From Hirschia sp964351655 (GTDB lineage: Bacteria; Pseudomonadota; Alphaproteobacteria; Caulobacterales; Hyphomonadaceae): DNA of 64,000 nucleotides. The notes below the pieces were generated by a model. The model saw only the letters and a program-made list of their open reading frames with translations, had not been told where the DNA came from and searched no databases. Below are positions 9,684 through 18,700 of this stretch, in pieces. A program made the position numbers and the translations under genes. Position 1 is the stretch's first letter. Each line of letters starts with the position of its first letter. The stretch covers positions 62,001 through 126,000 of the forward strand of contig CAYGPD010000005.1 in NCBI GenBank assembly GCA_964351655.1, given 5' to 3'.

Positions 9684-10465
9684 TGCGTATTGAGCCATCT
9701 GATGATCGATTGTCAATTAGGGTCCGTAATCTGACGAACCAGTTTGGCACCAAAGTTGTACACAAAGACTTAGACCTTGATGTACGAGAGGGTGAAATTT
9801 TAGGGGTGATCGGACCATCTGGAACAGGTAAGTCAGTTCTTCTACGTTCGATAGTTGGGCTCATCAAACCCAAACAGGCAGATATAGAAGTTTTTGGCAC
9901 TGATCTAACTTTGGCAGATCAAGATGTACGCCGCTCAATTGAACAAAAATGGGGGGTTATGTTCCAAGATGGCGCTTTATTTTCAACCCTGAGTGTCCGC
10001 GAAAATGTAATGGCACCGATGCGAGAGCATCTTGATTTGCCTCTCAATTTAATGCGCGAACTTGCCTGTATGAAAATCAGAATGGTTGGACTGGAAGCCG
10101 ATGCGGCACCCAAGCGCCCTTCCGATTTGTCGGGTGGGATGCGCAAACGGGCTGCTCTTGCGCGGGCGATGGCATTGGATCCTAAGCTGTTGTTTTTAGA
10201 CGAGCCTACCGCAGGTCTTGATCCTATAGGTGCAGGAAATTTTGATTTATTGGTACGCGGGCTATGTGATGCGCTTGGTCTCACTGTGTTTTTAGTCACG
10301 CACGACCTAGATACCTTAAACGCTGTTTGTGACCGGGTTGCTGTGCTGAATGCCGGTCAGGTGCTAGCTGTAGGCACTATGGATGAGGTGAGAGCTAATC
10401 CTCATCCCTGGATACAAGAATATTTTTCCGGGCCGCGTGGACGCGCAGCTTTGGGTTTGAGTTAG
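9680..10465 (+). CDS. mlaF: Mla-type ABC transporter ATP-binding protein
   Basis: A 261-residue ABC ATPase that powers the Mla lipid transporter at the cytoplasmic face. Walker A is GPSGTGKS (residues 45-52), the signature is LSGGMRKR, Walker B is LLFLDEPTAG, and a switch histidine lies in VTHDLD. It overlaps the permease stop by four bases, and the MCE-domain gene begins 14 bases after its own stop. The arrangement matches the mlaFED order with a STAS-fused MlaE. Confidence 0.95.
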   Translation: MMRIEPSDDRLSIRVRNLTNQFGTKVVHKDLDLDVREGEILGVIGPSGTGKSVLLRSIVGLIKPKQADIEVFGTDLTLADQDVRRSIEQKWGVMFQDGALFSTLSVRENVMAPMREHLDLPLNLMRELACMKIRMVGLEADAAPKRPSDLSGGMRKRAALARAMALDPKLLFLDEPTAGLDPIGAGNFDLLVRGLCDALGLTVFLVTHDLDTLNAVCDRVAVLNAGQVLAVGTMDEVRANPHPWIQEYFSGPRGRAALGLS

Positions 10466-10479
10466 AAAGGGCGGATCTG

Positions 10480-11424
10480 ATGGAAACGCGCGCAAATTAT
10501 GGGCTGATTGGTGCTTTTGTTCTTCTCGCTATGGCGGCTTTTGTGCTGTTTGCTGTATGGATTTCGAAAGTTCAATTTTCCAAAGAATATGCTGTTTTTG
10601 ATGTCGTGTTTGAGGGAGCTGTAAACGGCCTCTCTGAGGGCGGAGAAGTTCGGTTTAATGGTATAAAAGTGGGTGAGGTTACGGATTTAGGATTAGATGA
10701 GAAAGATCCTAACAACGTAATTGCGCGCATTCGTGTAGACTCAAATACTCCTGTAAAAGCCGATTCTCGCGCAGAGCTTGGTTTGCTTGGAATTACAGGA
10801 ATGACGTTTATTCAGATCAAGGCTGGCAGCGCGACGGAACCCTTGCTGAGTAAAGGTATTCGTCCATATCCACCGCGCATCAAAACAGATAAAACCCAAC
10901 TTGATAAGATATTTGCAGGTGGCGAGGACTTGATTTCTTCAAGTACTGATACGCTTCACCGGGTAAGTCGGATGTTTCGAGATGAAAATGTGACGCGTAT
11001 TTCCAATATTTTAGCCAATATTGAAGATCTTACAGATGTTGCCAATGGCAAAACTGGAATTGCTGAAGATGCACGTCGTGCAATTCAGGCATTGGAAGGC
11101 GCGGGAAATGCAATGAATGAAGCGGCAATTGCCGTTGATGCAGCAAGTGTACAATTTGATGCGAACGTCGCAATCATGACGGAAGAAACAATGCTACTCC
11201 TCAAGGATATGCAAGGGGTCGTTAGAAGTGCAGATGGTGCTGTGACCTCACTAGAGGGCGTGCTTATTGATGAGCTCTCACCCGATGCTCAGCGTGTTAT
11301 GAGAGAGCTCTCTATGACGCTCCAAGATGTGCAAATGCTTGTAAAACGTTTGGATGGTGTTGTGGGTGAATTAGAGCGTGATCCGCGTGAATTTGTGCTT
11401 GGTGATGTGAAACCCTATGAGTAA
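10480..11424 (+). CDS. mlaD: MCE-domain substrate-binding protein MlaD
   Basis: A 314-residue protein with one N-terminal membrane helix (about residues 8-28) and an MCE domain (about 39-115, including GLSEGGEVRFNGIKVGEV). A long helical C-terminal region follows, about 130-300. MCE proteins form hexameric rings that pass lipid through the periplasm. E. coli MlaD is shorter (183 residues), so the helical tail resembles alphaproteobacterial and PqiB/YebT-like relatives. The last eight bases hold a possible internal ATG for the next gene; I prefer a later start for that gene. Confidence 0.92.
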   Translation: METRANYGLIGAFVLLAMAAFVLFAVWISKVQFSKEYAVFDVVFEGAVNGLSEGGEVRFNGIKVGEVTDLGLDEKDPNNVIARIRVDSNTPVKADSRAELGLLGITGMTFIQIKAGSATEPLLSKGIRPYPPRIKTDKTQLDKIFAGGEDLISSSTDTLHRVSRMFRDENVTRISNILANIEDLTDVANGKTGIAEDARRAIQALEGAGNAMNEAAIAVDAASVQFDANVAIMTEETMLLLKDMQGVVRSADGAVTSLEGVLIDELSPDAQRVMRELSMTLQDVQMLVKRLDGVVGELERDPREFVLGDVKPYE

Positions 11425-11437
11425 TTTGGGATGGAAA

Positions 11438-12202
11438 ATGACGATGTCTAATCAGTTTAATAAACGTCTGCTAGTCATTCCTATTCTGTTAGCAGGTACC
11501 ATTGTGAGTGGGTGTATTTCGGTATTGCCGGAACCCAATCAACCCGAATCGCTCATAAGACTTCCAATGAATAGCATGCGGAATGCAAACTTAGCGTTGT
11601 TGACAAATGTGGTCGTTCATACTCCAGACGCAATGGGAGCAGTTTCTGGAGTGGAAATCGCATCCTCTGAAAATCAACGCATTCGATATATAAACAACGT
11701 TGTGTGGGCTGACACGCCAGCAAACTTATTTCAAGCAGCTGTGGTGGATGCACTAACTACGTCTGTAGGTGGCGGACAAGCCATTCCTGTGCAGGTAGGC
11801 GCGCGCGGTGACTATGATCTTAGGCTAAGTATACTCGATCTTACCGTGGATAATATTCGGAATGAAGCAGTGTGTGAGATCAGACTTGTAATGACGCGGT
11901 CTGGAGATAAGGCTATTGTTACATCGCACGTATTGCGAGCTACTGAAGATATTGATGGCAAAACTGCTGTTCAAAGGGCAGAAACTCTTGCTATGGCCAT
12001 TAGGTCAGCTGCGGAGCTTACTGCAGATTTTGTGGCACAAAAAGCGGTTCCCTATGATGTAGAAGCCGAACGAGCAGCGCATCGGGATAAGCGACGTATA
12101 GAGCGTGAACGCAATAAAGCCGAAGGTGAAACATTGCCCATCATGCCACGTGAAAAGCCTACAGTTGTCCCGCCAGAATTTAAAATGGAAACAGACGTTT
12201 AG
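11438..12202 (+). CDS. ABC-type transport auxiliary lipoprotein (PqiC/DUF330-like)
   Basis: A 254-residue lipoprotein at the end of the Mla operon. After a short basic N-terminus and hydrophobic stretch there is a VSGC lipobox (Cys26). The body (about 30-200) fits the ABC_trans_aux/PqiC family, which docks MCE systems at the outer membrane. The last 40 residues are charged and Pro-rich. I chose ATG 11438 because GGGA sits six bases upstream. ATG 11417 (overlapping mlaD) and 11444 are alternatives that do not affect the lipobox. Confidence 0.85.
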   Translation: MTMSNQFNKRLLVIPILLAGTIVSGCISVLPEPNQPESLIRLPMNSMRNANLALLTNVVVHTPDAMGAVSGVEIASSENQRIRYINNVVWADTPANLFQAAVVDALTTSVGGGQAIPVQVGARGDYDLRLSILDLTVDNIRNEAVCEIRLVMTRSGDKAIVTSHVLRATEDIDGKTAVQRAETLAMAIRSAAELTADFVAQKAVPYDVEAERAAHRDKRRIERERNKAEGETLPIMPREKPTVVPPEFKMETDV

Positions 12203-12224
12203 TTGAGATTTTTTATATTAAATG

Positions 12225-12258
12225 AAAAAGCCCACTGATAAACTTTAGTGGGCTTTTT
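12225..12258 (+). terminator. Intrinsic terminator after the Mla operon
   Basis: AAAAAGCCCACT (12225-12236) pairs perfectly with AGTGGGCTTTTT (12247-12258) around a ten-base loop. The T-run arms also allow it to work for the convergent gene ending at 12286. Confidence 0.92.
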
Positions 12259-12285
12259 ACTGCGAATATTAGGGGATGTTGTTTC

Positions 12286-14244
12286 TTATTTTACGAGTGC
12301 AGCATCCAATAGAAGGTAGGCGGCTAGACGAGGCCCAGCATCTTCGCGTGCGCGTTCAGCACGTTGTAGAAATTTCATTGCTTCTTCTTCTTCGAGCGCA
12401 AGGTAACTTTCCGCAGCAATGCGTAAGTCTTCGTCTTGTTGCAATAATCGTTGGATCTGCGTGAGTTCACCTGGCGCTGCTTGTTTAGTTGCGCGGCGGC
12501 GTTGGCGTTCGCCACGGGCAGTCGCAGCAGCGATGCGGCGTAGGTCAGAAGAACGAATTGCGCGTTTTAACCGAATGCCTGAACGATCTAACTGTTCAAC
12601 AAAAGCCAAGGCTGTGGAATCGTGAGCACCTTCTTCAATATTGGTACCTATACCTGAAAGTAAATCACGCCATGACATGTCATTTTGATCATCGGGCTTT
12701 GATTGAGAATTGCGTGTACTTTGCTCAATTGAATGGGCTTCATGGGCTGCGGCAGCTACTGAGCCAGTAGGCTCGGCAGATGCGGTTGGCTTTGCTGTGC
12801 CTCGATCAACATCGGATGCATGCGGAGTTGTGTCGAAAGTATCGTCGTCCTCGAGAGGATCGAAAGGCGAAAGATCGTGCGGAGTGGGCCCCGGCGAGGC
12901 TTTGAGCGTCTCCAATAAAGAGGCCGGACGGGATTGCTGCACATCTGCATTTGATGCGCGTGAAGGTGGTGGCGCAATGCGAGGTGAAAGTTGAGGTTTC
13001 GTTGCGGTCTCATAATGAGATGACGATACCGTATCATTGAGACCGTCGTTTAGCAGTTGAGATGCGCGCTCAATGCGGGTGCGGGCACGCTCTAGGCCAG
13101 CTTCAGCGGCATGTGTTGCACGTGTAGCAGCTGTGTACATGTGCTCGCTCATACGATCCATGCGCTTTTCTGTCTCAGCAGCCTGCTCGTTTGCAGCTTG
13201 CATAGCTTGCTTCACAAGTCCTTCGGCGCGAGATGCTGTCTCAATGAGGCGTTTCATGGCTTCTTCAGCTTCATTGTTTGATTTTACGGCTTGAGCTGCC
13301 ACATGATCGGCTGACTGACGAGCACCATCTAACGCGGTATCCATTGCTTTTCGAATTGCTTCCGCCGTAGCTTTGGATGCTTCCACAGCCATATCTCCAG
13401 CTTTAAGGGCATTATCTACTGTGCGTGAAGAGCCTAGTAAATTTTCATTGATTGACATCAACGATTGAACCAGTTGCTGTGCACGTTTTCGACTTTCAGC
13501 AGTCATATGATCGAGATTGGCCGCCGATGCGGATAAGTTTCTGCCAGTAGTTTCTATATTATTTAGGCGTTCATCTAATTGCTTGCCGGCCTTTTGTACT
13601 TCTGCTTGTGCCATTGTCGCGGCGCGTGTCATCTTTTCTGCGTGCATTGGGATGGCATCAGATAATGCTGCGGCCTGAGCGCGGATAGAATTTGAAAGGC
13701 TTGAAAGTTCGTCGCGTTCGGCGGCAAGTTTGAATTTTAGAGCTTCAGTATCTGCTCGGACTATTTCAGAAGCTTTTATCGCAGCGTTTGAGCTTTCTTC
13801 CATATCCTGACGGATGACCTGAACGCGAGCTTCTGTCTCATTTAAGGTGTCGTAAATTTCATTGGACTGTCTCGCAAGATTTTCACCCAATGTGTCTACT
13901 TCTGCTGACAATGATTTGACAGGAGATAGCAATGTTTCAGAAGCAGCAAGCACAAGCTCGTTTGCGCGCGCCGACCGAGTAGATTCTCGGGCCATAAAGC
14001 CTGACATGATAAGGGCAAGTCCGGGGGCAGCAGCCATCGCGATTCCACCACCCAACTCTGCAGGTGGAAGAGCTTGAAGCTCTTCAATACCAAACTTCCC
14101 GATGACATAAGCTGCTGTTCCGCCCCACCAAGTGAAGGCGAGGGAAGTTGTTGCCCATGGCATCCACCCACCCGCTTTGCGGGCGTGAATTAGCCTTTGT
14201 TCAAGGTCTTGTTTAGTTTGAATCGGTTTTGGTGCGTTGCTCAT
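12286..14244 (-). CDS. Two-helix membrane protein with long coiled coil, TipN-like candidate
   Basis: A 652-residue protein. Two N-terminal membrane helices lie at about residues 28-48 and 65-85. An Ala/Glu/Lys-rich coiled coil spans about 95-400, a Ser/Pro/Asp-rich low-complexity linker about 400-530, and a conserved-looking helical, Arg/Glu-rich C-terminus about 545-652. This layout matches TipN, the Caulobacter new-pole landmark that positions flagellum and division machinery, although Caulobacter TipN is longer (about 880). The assignment is inference from architecture and lineage; a generic coiled-coil membrane protein is the alternative. The gene is monocistronic. Confidence 0.5.
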   Translation of the reverse strand: MSNAPKPIQTKQDLEQRLIHARKAGGWMPWATTSLAFTWWGGTAAYVIGKFGIEELQALPPAELGGGIAMAAAPGLALIMSGFMARESTRSARANELVLAASETLLSPVKSLSAEVDTLGENLARQSNEIYDTLNETEARVQVIRQDMEESSNAAIKASEIVRADTEALKFKLAAERDELSSLSNSIRAQAAALSDAIPMHAEKMTRAATMAQAEVQKAGKQLDERLNNIETTGRNLSASAANLDHMTAESRKRAQQLVQSLMSINENLLGSSRTVDNALKAGDMAVEASKATAEAIRKAMDTALDGARQSADHVAAQAVKSNNEAEEAMKRLIETASRAEGLVKQAMQAANEQAAETEKRMDRMSEHMYTAATRATHAAEAGLERARTRIERASQLLNDGLNDTVSSSHYETATKPQLSPRIAPPPSRASNADVQQSRPASLLETLKASPGPTPHDLSPFDPLEDDDTFDTTPHASDVDRGTAKPTASAEPTGSVAAAAHEAHSIEQSTRNSQSKPDDQNDMSWRDLLSGIGTNIEEGAHDSTALAFVEQLDRSGIRLKRAIRSSDLRRIAAATARGERQRRRATKQAAPGELTQIQRLLQQDEDLRIAAESYLALEEEEAMKFLQRAERAREDAGPRLAAYLLLDAALVK

Positions 14245-14319
14245 AACATATAACTATACTGATGACTCTGTCTTTACACAGTCAAAATCTAGGCCATTAC
14301 ATGTCAAATAAGCCAATAA

Positions 14320-14370
14320 AGCGAATTTTTATAAAAAAAATTCGCTAAATATGTGAATACTTACATATTT
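14320..14370. other. Two adjacent AT-rich stem-loops
   Basis: AGCGAATTTTT (14320-14330) pairs perfectly with AAAAATTCGCT (14336-14346). Directly after it AAATATGT (14347-14354) pairs with ACATATTT (14363-14370), followed by more T. They lie between the 3' end of the small ORF at 14422 and the start of the coiled-coil gene, so they may end the small transcript or shape the coiled-coil gene's promoter region. The low GC makes terminator activity doubtful. Confidence 0.4.
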
Positions 14371-14421
14371 TTTTGCTGCATATTCGGAAACTCACGTTCT
14401 TCCGCAACTAAAATGTATGTA

Positions 14422-14559
14422 TTAAAAGGCGCGATGAGTGCTAGAAGAAGAAAAAGATGTTTCATTTTCATTCGACTTTTCTTGCGTGCCGTCCATACCG
14501 GCCCATGTCATTAATATAGCAAGTAATGAATCACGGATAATAATAAGTATGCCTAGCAT
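14422..14559 (-). CDS. Putative small membrane protein, 45 residues
   Basis: A short ORF in the 596-base gap between the coiled-coil and Hpt genes. Its ATG has a good Shine-Dalgarno, GGAGG with six bases to the start codon. The product begins with a hydrophobic stretch (MLGILIIIRDSLLAIL...) interrupted by Arg-Asp and continues into a polar Glu/Asn/Ser tail, the build of a single-pass small membrane protein. No family is recognised. Support is the ribosome site and amphipathic layout only; conservation would decide. Confidence 0.42.
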   Translation of the reverse strand: MLGILIIIRDSLLAILMTWAGMDGTQEKSNENETSFSSSSTHRAF

Positions 14560-14840
14560 GTTGCCCTCCACAGCTTAGTGACACCCTATGTCAGAATTAT
14601 TGAAAATCAAGTTAAACTTTATTACTAGGAGATGAAATCTACTTCAATTGCATTCTCTATGAAGTGAAATGGAGTTTTTACTCGTGACTCTTAATAATCG
14701 AAGCAGAGTTTCAATCATTTACAGATTTATGTGTCAAATTGATACGGTGTCAATGTGTTAGGGTATCATGCTTTTAAGCATTATTATATATTTTGCCGTC
14801 AATGTGATCCAAAATAATTGAATTGGAAACGAGTACTCTA
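14560..14840. other. Intergenic region upstream of the Hpt gene
   Basis: About 280 AT-rich bases between the divergent small ORF and the Hpt gene. It holds an inverted repeat ACTTCA...TGAAGT (14641-14665) and an ATGCTT-TT-AAGCAT dyad (14768-14781), either of which could be an operator. I see no convincing sigma-70 pair, CtrA box or further ORF. The promoters of both flanking genes should lie here. Confidence 0.4.
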
Positions 14841-15212
14841 ATGACTAGCAATGTGATAGATTTGGCCCAATTGAAAACTATGACGGGTGGCGATGTTGAA
14901 CTTGCGCGAGAAGTTCTAGAGATATTCAAACATCAAAGCGAAGTTTGGGGGCGTATGCTTGTGGCTGATGCACCTAATGAACAGTGGGCAGATGCAGCAC
15001 ATTCTATAAAGGGAGCTGCCAGAAGTATTGGTGCAATGGCCCTTGGTGAGGCGTGCAATACGGCAGAGGAACGTGGACGGGCAGGCAATGCTTCCGTTGC
15101 TGAAGCTAGCGTTTTAATTAATGCGATAAAAGATCGAATGATTGAAGCGACTGAAAGTATTGCTAAGGTTGAACATCAATTATCTATGTCTGAAGCTTTC
15201 AAATCGTCATAA
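14841..15212 (+). CDS. Orphan Hpt (histidine phosphotransfer) domain protein
   Basis: A 123-residue single-domain protein with the Hpt signature AAHSIKGAARSIGA; His54 is the predicted phosphorylated residue. Such proteins relay phosphate between hybrid kinases and response regulators in the cytoplasm. No kinase or receiver gene is nearby, so the partners are unknown. I chose ATG 14841; an upstream in-frame TTG at 14823 has no ribosome site. Its 3' end overlaps the convergent chorismate mutase gene by 37 bases. Confidence 0.85.
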   Translation: MTSNVIDLAQLKTMTGGDVELAREVLEIFKHQSEVWGRMLVADAPNEQWADAAHSIKGAARSIGAMALGEACNTAEERGRAGNASVAEASVLINAIKDRMIEATESIAKVEHQLSMSEAFKSS

Positions 15213-15559
15213 ACCTCCAGCTCATAAGCTATTGAACGATCTATCAAAAGTCGCCAAACGGGCTCAGCAATTTCTTTGGGAAGGCCATATTTCGAGGCGT
15301 GTGCTAGCACTTTCGATACGACATCTTCAATACGAGGATGGTCTACAACCATATCTCTATCAGGCTTAATCCGAGATGCGGCTTTAATATACGTTGTGCG
15401 TTCAGCTATAATTTCAACAAGTAAACAGTCTAAACGGTCTATTTCATAACGAACATCTGACATTGTGTTGCATTCGGGGCCGGATTTCTGTCGTGGAGCA
15501 GAAATGTAAGATAAAGGACCATGCGTTGGATCAGACTTTGGTGATGAAGGAGTGTTCAA
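15176..15559 (-). CDS. Chorismate mutase, AroQ type
   Basis: A 127-residue protein whose part from about residue 33 onward is an AroQ-fold chorismate mutase. The visible pattern is R..ID.LD..LV.I.AER, then K, then DHPR...V, then a helix with PEPVWR-like residues. It converts chorismate to prephenate for Phe/Tyr synthesis. The first start is TTG (15559) with a weak ribosome site. An ATG at 15463 would remove a Pro/Ser-rich leader and leave a 95-residue catalytic domain, closer to typical length. It converges with and overlaps the Hpt gene. A second chorismate mutase lies at 29975. Confidence 0.82.
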   Translation of the reverse strand: MNTPSSPKSDPTHGPLSYISAPRQKSGPECNTMSDVRYEIDRLDCLLVEIIAERTTYIKAASRIKPDRDMVVDHPRIEDVVSKVLAHASKYGLPKEIAEPVWRLLIDRSIAYELEVYDDLKASDIDN

Positions 15560-15638
15560 TTCTATTTCTCGCAGATGTACTTAATGGATGGTGTGTAGAA
15601 GAGTTAAGCTGAACTGTTAAATGTTGCAAGCACACATG

Positions 15639-15669
15639 AAAACAGGCGGCGTTTTCACGCAGCCTGTTT
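15639..15669 (-). terminator. Intrinsic terminator after the large SH3 protein gene
   Basis: AAACAGGC (15640-15647) pairs with GCCTGTTT (15662-15669), with an inner GCG/CGC pairing and a TTTTCA loop. Read on the minus strand it ends in TTTTC, just past the stop of the gene at 15708. Confidence 0.75.
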
Positions 15670-15707
15670 AACTTTTTAATAATGATCAGAATTCGTAATC
15701 TTCAATC

Positions 15708-18700
15708 TTACCAGAGATTACTACCACCTTGTAGATAATCTAAATGTGCTGTCGCCCGAATATCATAATTATTATTAGGTTCAACTTCCGCAGTCCACAT
15801 CCCATTTGGTTGCAAACAAGCTTTGATTGTACCTTTTTCTCCACCCGCTGCATAAGTTGCCGTTTGGCAATCTAGAGCTATAGGCTCATAAATATCGTTT
15901 GAAGCTAACTCAGTGCTTGAATTAGATGAGGCATCAGCTTGGTAGCCGTCATACATGTGTGCAGATTGTGCAACATCGCTGGATATTGCGGAAGTATAGT
16001 CAGTGCGCACATAGCCGTAGCCTACGCCATTCTGCCCAAGTTGGGTCCAGCTTTCGCCAGTCGGCGTAGTTGAGACAGAAATAGCCTCAAGTACATCACC
16101 GCGCATGACAGTATCTGCATCAGGTACGATTGAGCCCGCAGGTTCGTTCATTAAACGGACTTGTTTGTTGACTTGAACGAGCCCCGATTTCAGCGAGATG
16201 TTATTGGAGCTCACTTGCGCTTGGGCTGCGCCCGCTTTTATTGGTGGTGTTAAGCTCCCCAATTGTCCTTCAGGCGTAGAAATATTAACAGCATTTGCTT
16301 GAGAGAATATTGAACCAATACGTTGGCTCGCTGATCCATGCCCGTGGCGCGCATCTCTACGAAGTGTTTCAGGGTGAAATAAAATTGCTTCTGCATCTGC
16401 TGAAAGTTTAGTTCTTTCAGGTGTTTGTCCATATGTTGGTGTGAATGGAGCCGGTGATGCGGCAATAGATGAGGTCGGAGGGACAGCGTAGGAAAGTCCT
16501 GTGCTTGTTCCTTCTTTCGTCATCCAGTCACCATCTGGCGTCATGCAAGCGGAATGCATAGAACCCATTCCGCCTATTGTCATAGTGTAATCACGACAAG
16601 GCGTACTTACATCAATGCGTTCAATGACACTCGATGAAATGGATGTTTTGAATGGGGTTACTGTTTGAGTACCTGTGCCAACTAAACTGGTGAGGCTGTT
16701 ACTTGGAACATAACCTATTGCAACTCCGTTTTGCCCCACCATTGACCATTGTTCGCCTGTTGAATCTGTGATGGATCCCATGCGTTCAACAGTTGTGCTG
16801 AGTGGTAGCGATTTTAATACTGTTTGGTCATAAGCTGTTGGTGCAGCATACAATTTTGTAGGTGTTACGACGCGGGCCCAGTCATCTTGCAATAGCATAT
16901 AACGCGGGAGCGGCTCCACATTGCTTGCACGTGTGATAAAGGTTGGACGCACTTCATTTTGCGTGTTTATGAAGTGCAAATCAACTCGAGTACCGTTTTG
17001 TGTTGTGATGGAATTTACTTCACCATCTGGAGTCGTCTTTGCGGCGTGGCGTACGTTGTAGGCGAATTGTTTTTGCTCTTTTGAAGCAAGGTATGCACCG
17101 TTAGAAAATAGAGCATCTACAATAGTTTGCGGCATACTGCCAGCACGCATAACGCCATCATAAATGCGTTCACTCACATTTACAGTAAGTGGTGCGAGCG
17201 AAGCTGCGGCGCTGCTCGGCTTTACGATTTTGTTTGACGTTATCCCTGAAAGGAAATTGCGTTTAGCAAGTTTAGGGGCGCTCACTTTGGGAGTTGAAGC
17301 TGTTTCGTTGACAGCTTTTGGTGGAGCAATTTTTACAGGTGTATTCGCAACAGGCTCAGTAACTTTTGGCTTCTGTGAAAGCGTAAGTTCCGGTGCTTTT
17401 TCAGTAACTTGCGGCTTGCTGGTTTCAGGTGTTTTGAGGTCCGGTGTTGCAAGCGTTGTCGTATTTGAAGTTAGTGATCTTGCATCAGTTGATGATGTCT
17501 GAGGCGCAACGGGTTGTGATGCTTCGGGTGTTGAAGCGAACAATTCAGTTTCAGATGTCCCCACGGCTGAATCATTTTCAGCAACGTCGGATGCTTTAAG
17601 GTCATCAAATACACGTGTATCATTTAGCGGTGCATCTTGTGCACTGGAGCCTGTCTGCTCTGTCTCTGCTAGTGCTGTGCTTGATGTCTGCGTGTCACGT
17701 GTTGTCGTCGTGATACTCGGCAGTGAAGGCTGCGTCGTTGCATTGGTATCGGCAAGCTGAATATCATCTGACTGGCCTTTCGGCAGCATCAGATAAACCG
17801 CACCACATATCGCAGATATCGAGGCAGCTCCAGCAAGATAGAGCGCTATTCTTTTGCCGCTACCATCAGAGCTGTCTTGTGCTGGGACATAATAACCATC
17901 GTCGTCTTCTAGGCCAGGTTCATATACCTGTTCTGAAGTGTCATAATAAGTCGCTGCTGTTTTACGTGGTGTTACAAATGGACCGTCATTTTTCGGTTTT
18001 GCGATACGTGTGTTGAAGCGTGAATCTTTGCTTGCTGTATTTTCTGAAGTATGTGCAGCAGCTGCCCCACTTGAGAGAGAGATTGCAAGGCGCTCTTCTT
18101 CAGTAAGCTTGTCTTCTGAATGTGCGGATGCAGCAGCGCGGCCGTCATCAGAAGGAGGGGAAGATTTTCCTTGATGAGGCGGAAACGCAATAACCTGACC
18201 CGAACCGACACTGGCACGGGAAGCAGATTCATCGCGTGCTGTATGGTCGCGTGAATTGCGGTCTGATTTTGCTTCTGCCACGACTAAAGTGTCGCTTTCT
18301 GTATCTGTGTCATTCTCTGGAAACTCTTCTTCATTAAGTTTGTGAGCTGTATTACCAGAAGTATGTCCACCACCAGCCGGAAGAATCGGCGGCATTTTGC
18401 TTGGCGGGGAAGAGGCAGAATTTAATTCTTGGCCTACTTCTTCAGGTTCATCTAGTTCCAGAGTTTCCAAACTTAGGGTTTCTAAATCTTTAATTTCTTC
18501 AACTGATTCATTAAAACTTGTATCGAACGTATCTGTCGGAAGCTCAGGTAAACTTTCAGGAAGCTCTAAGTCCTCATCAGATATATCGTTATCTGTTTGG
18601 TCGTTGAAATATGAATTAGCATCAGCGAACGCGTTCGATTTTTCATCACTCTCTTGGAAGTCATATTCGTCTTCCATGTCGTCTTCATTGTCCTGATCTA

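Noticed and set aside
12286..14244. Methyl-accepting chemotaxis protein
   Set aside because: The coiled coil has no conserved hairpin signalling tip or HAMP domain, and the two helices are too close together for a periplasmic sensor domain.
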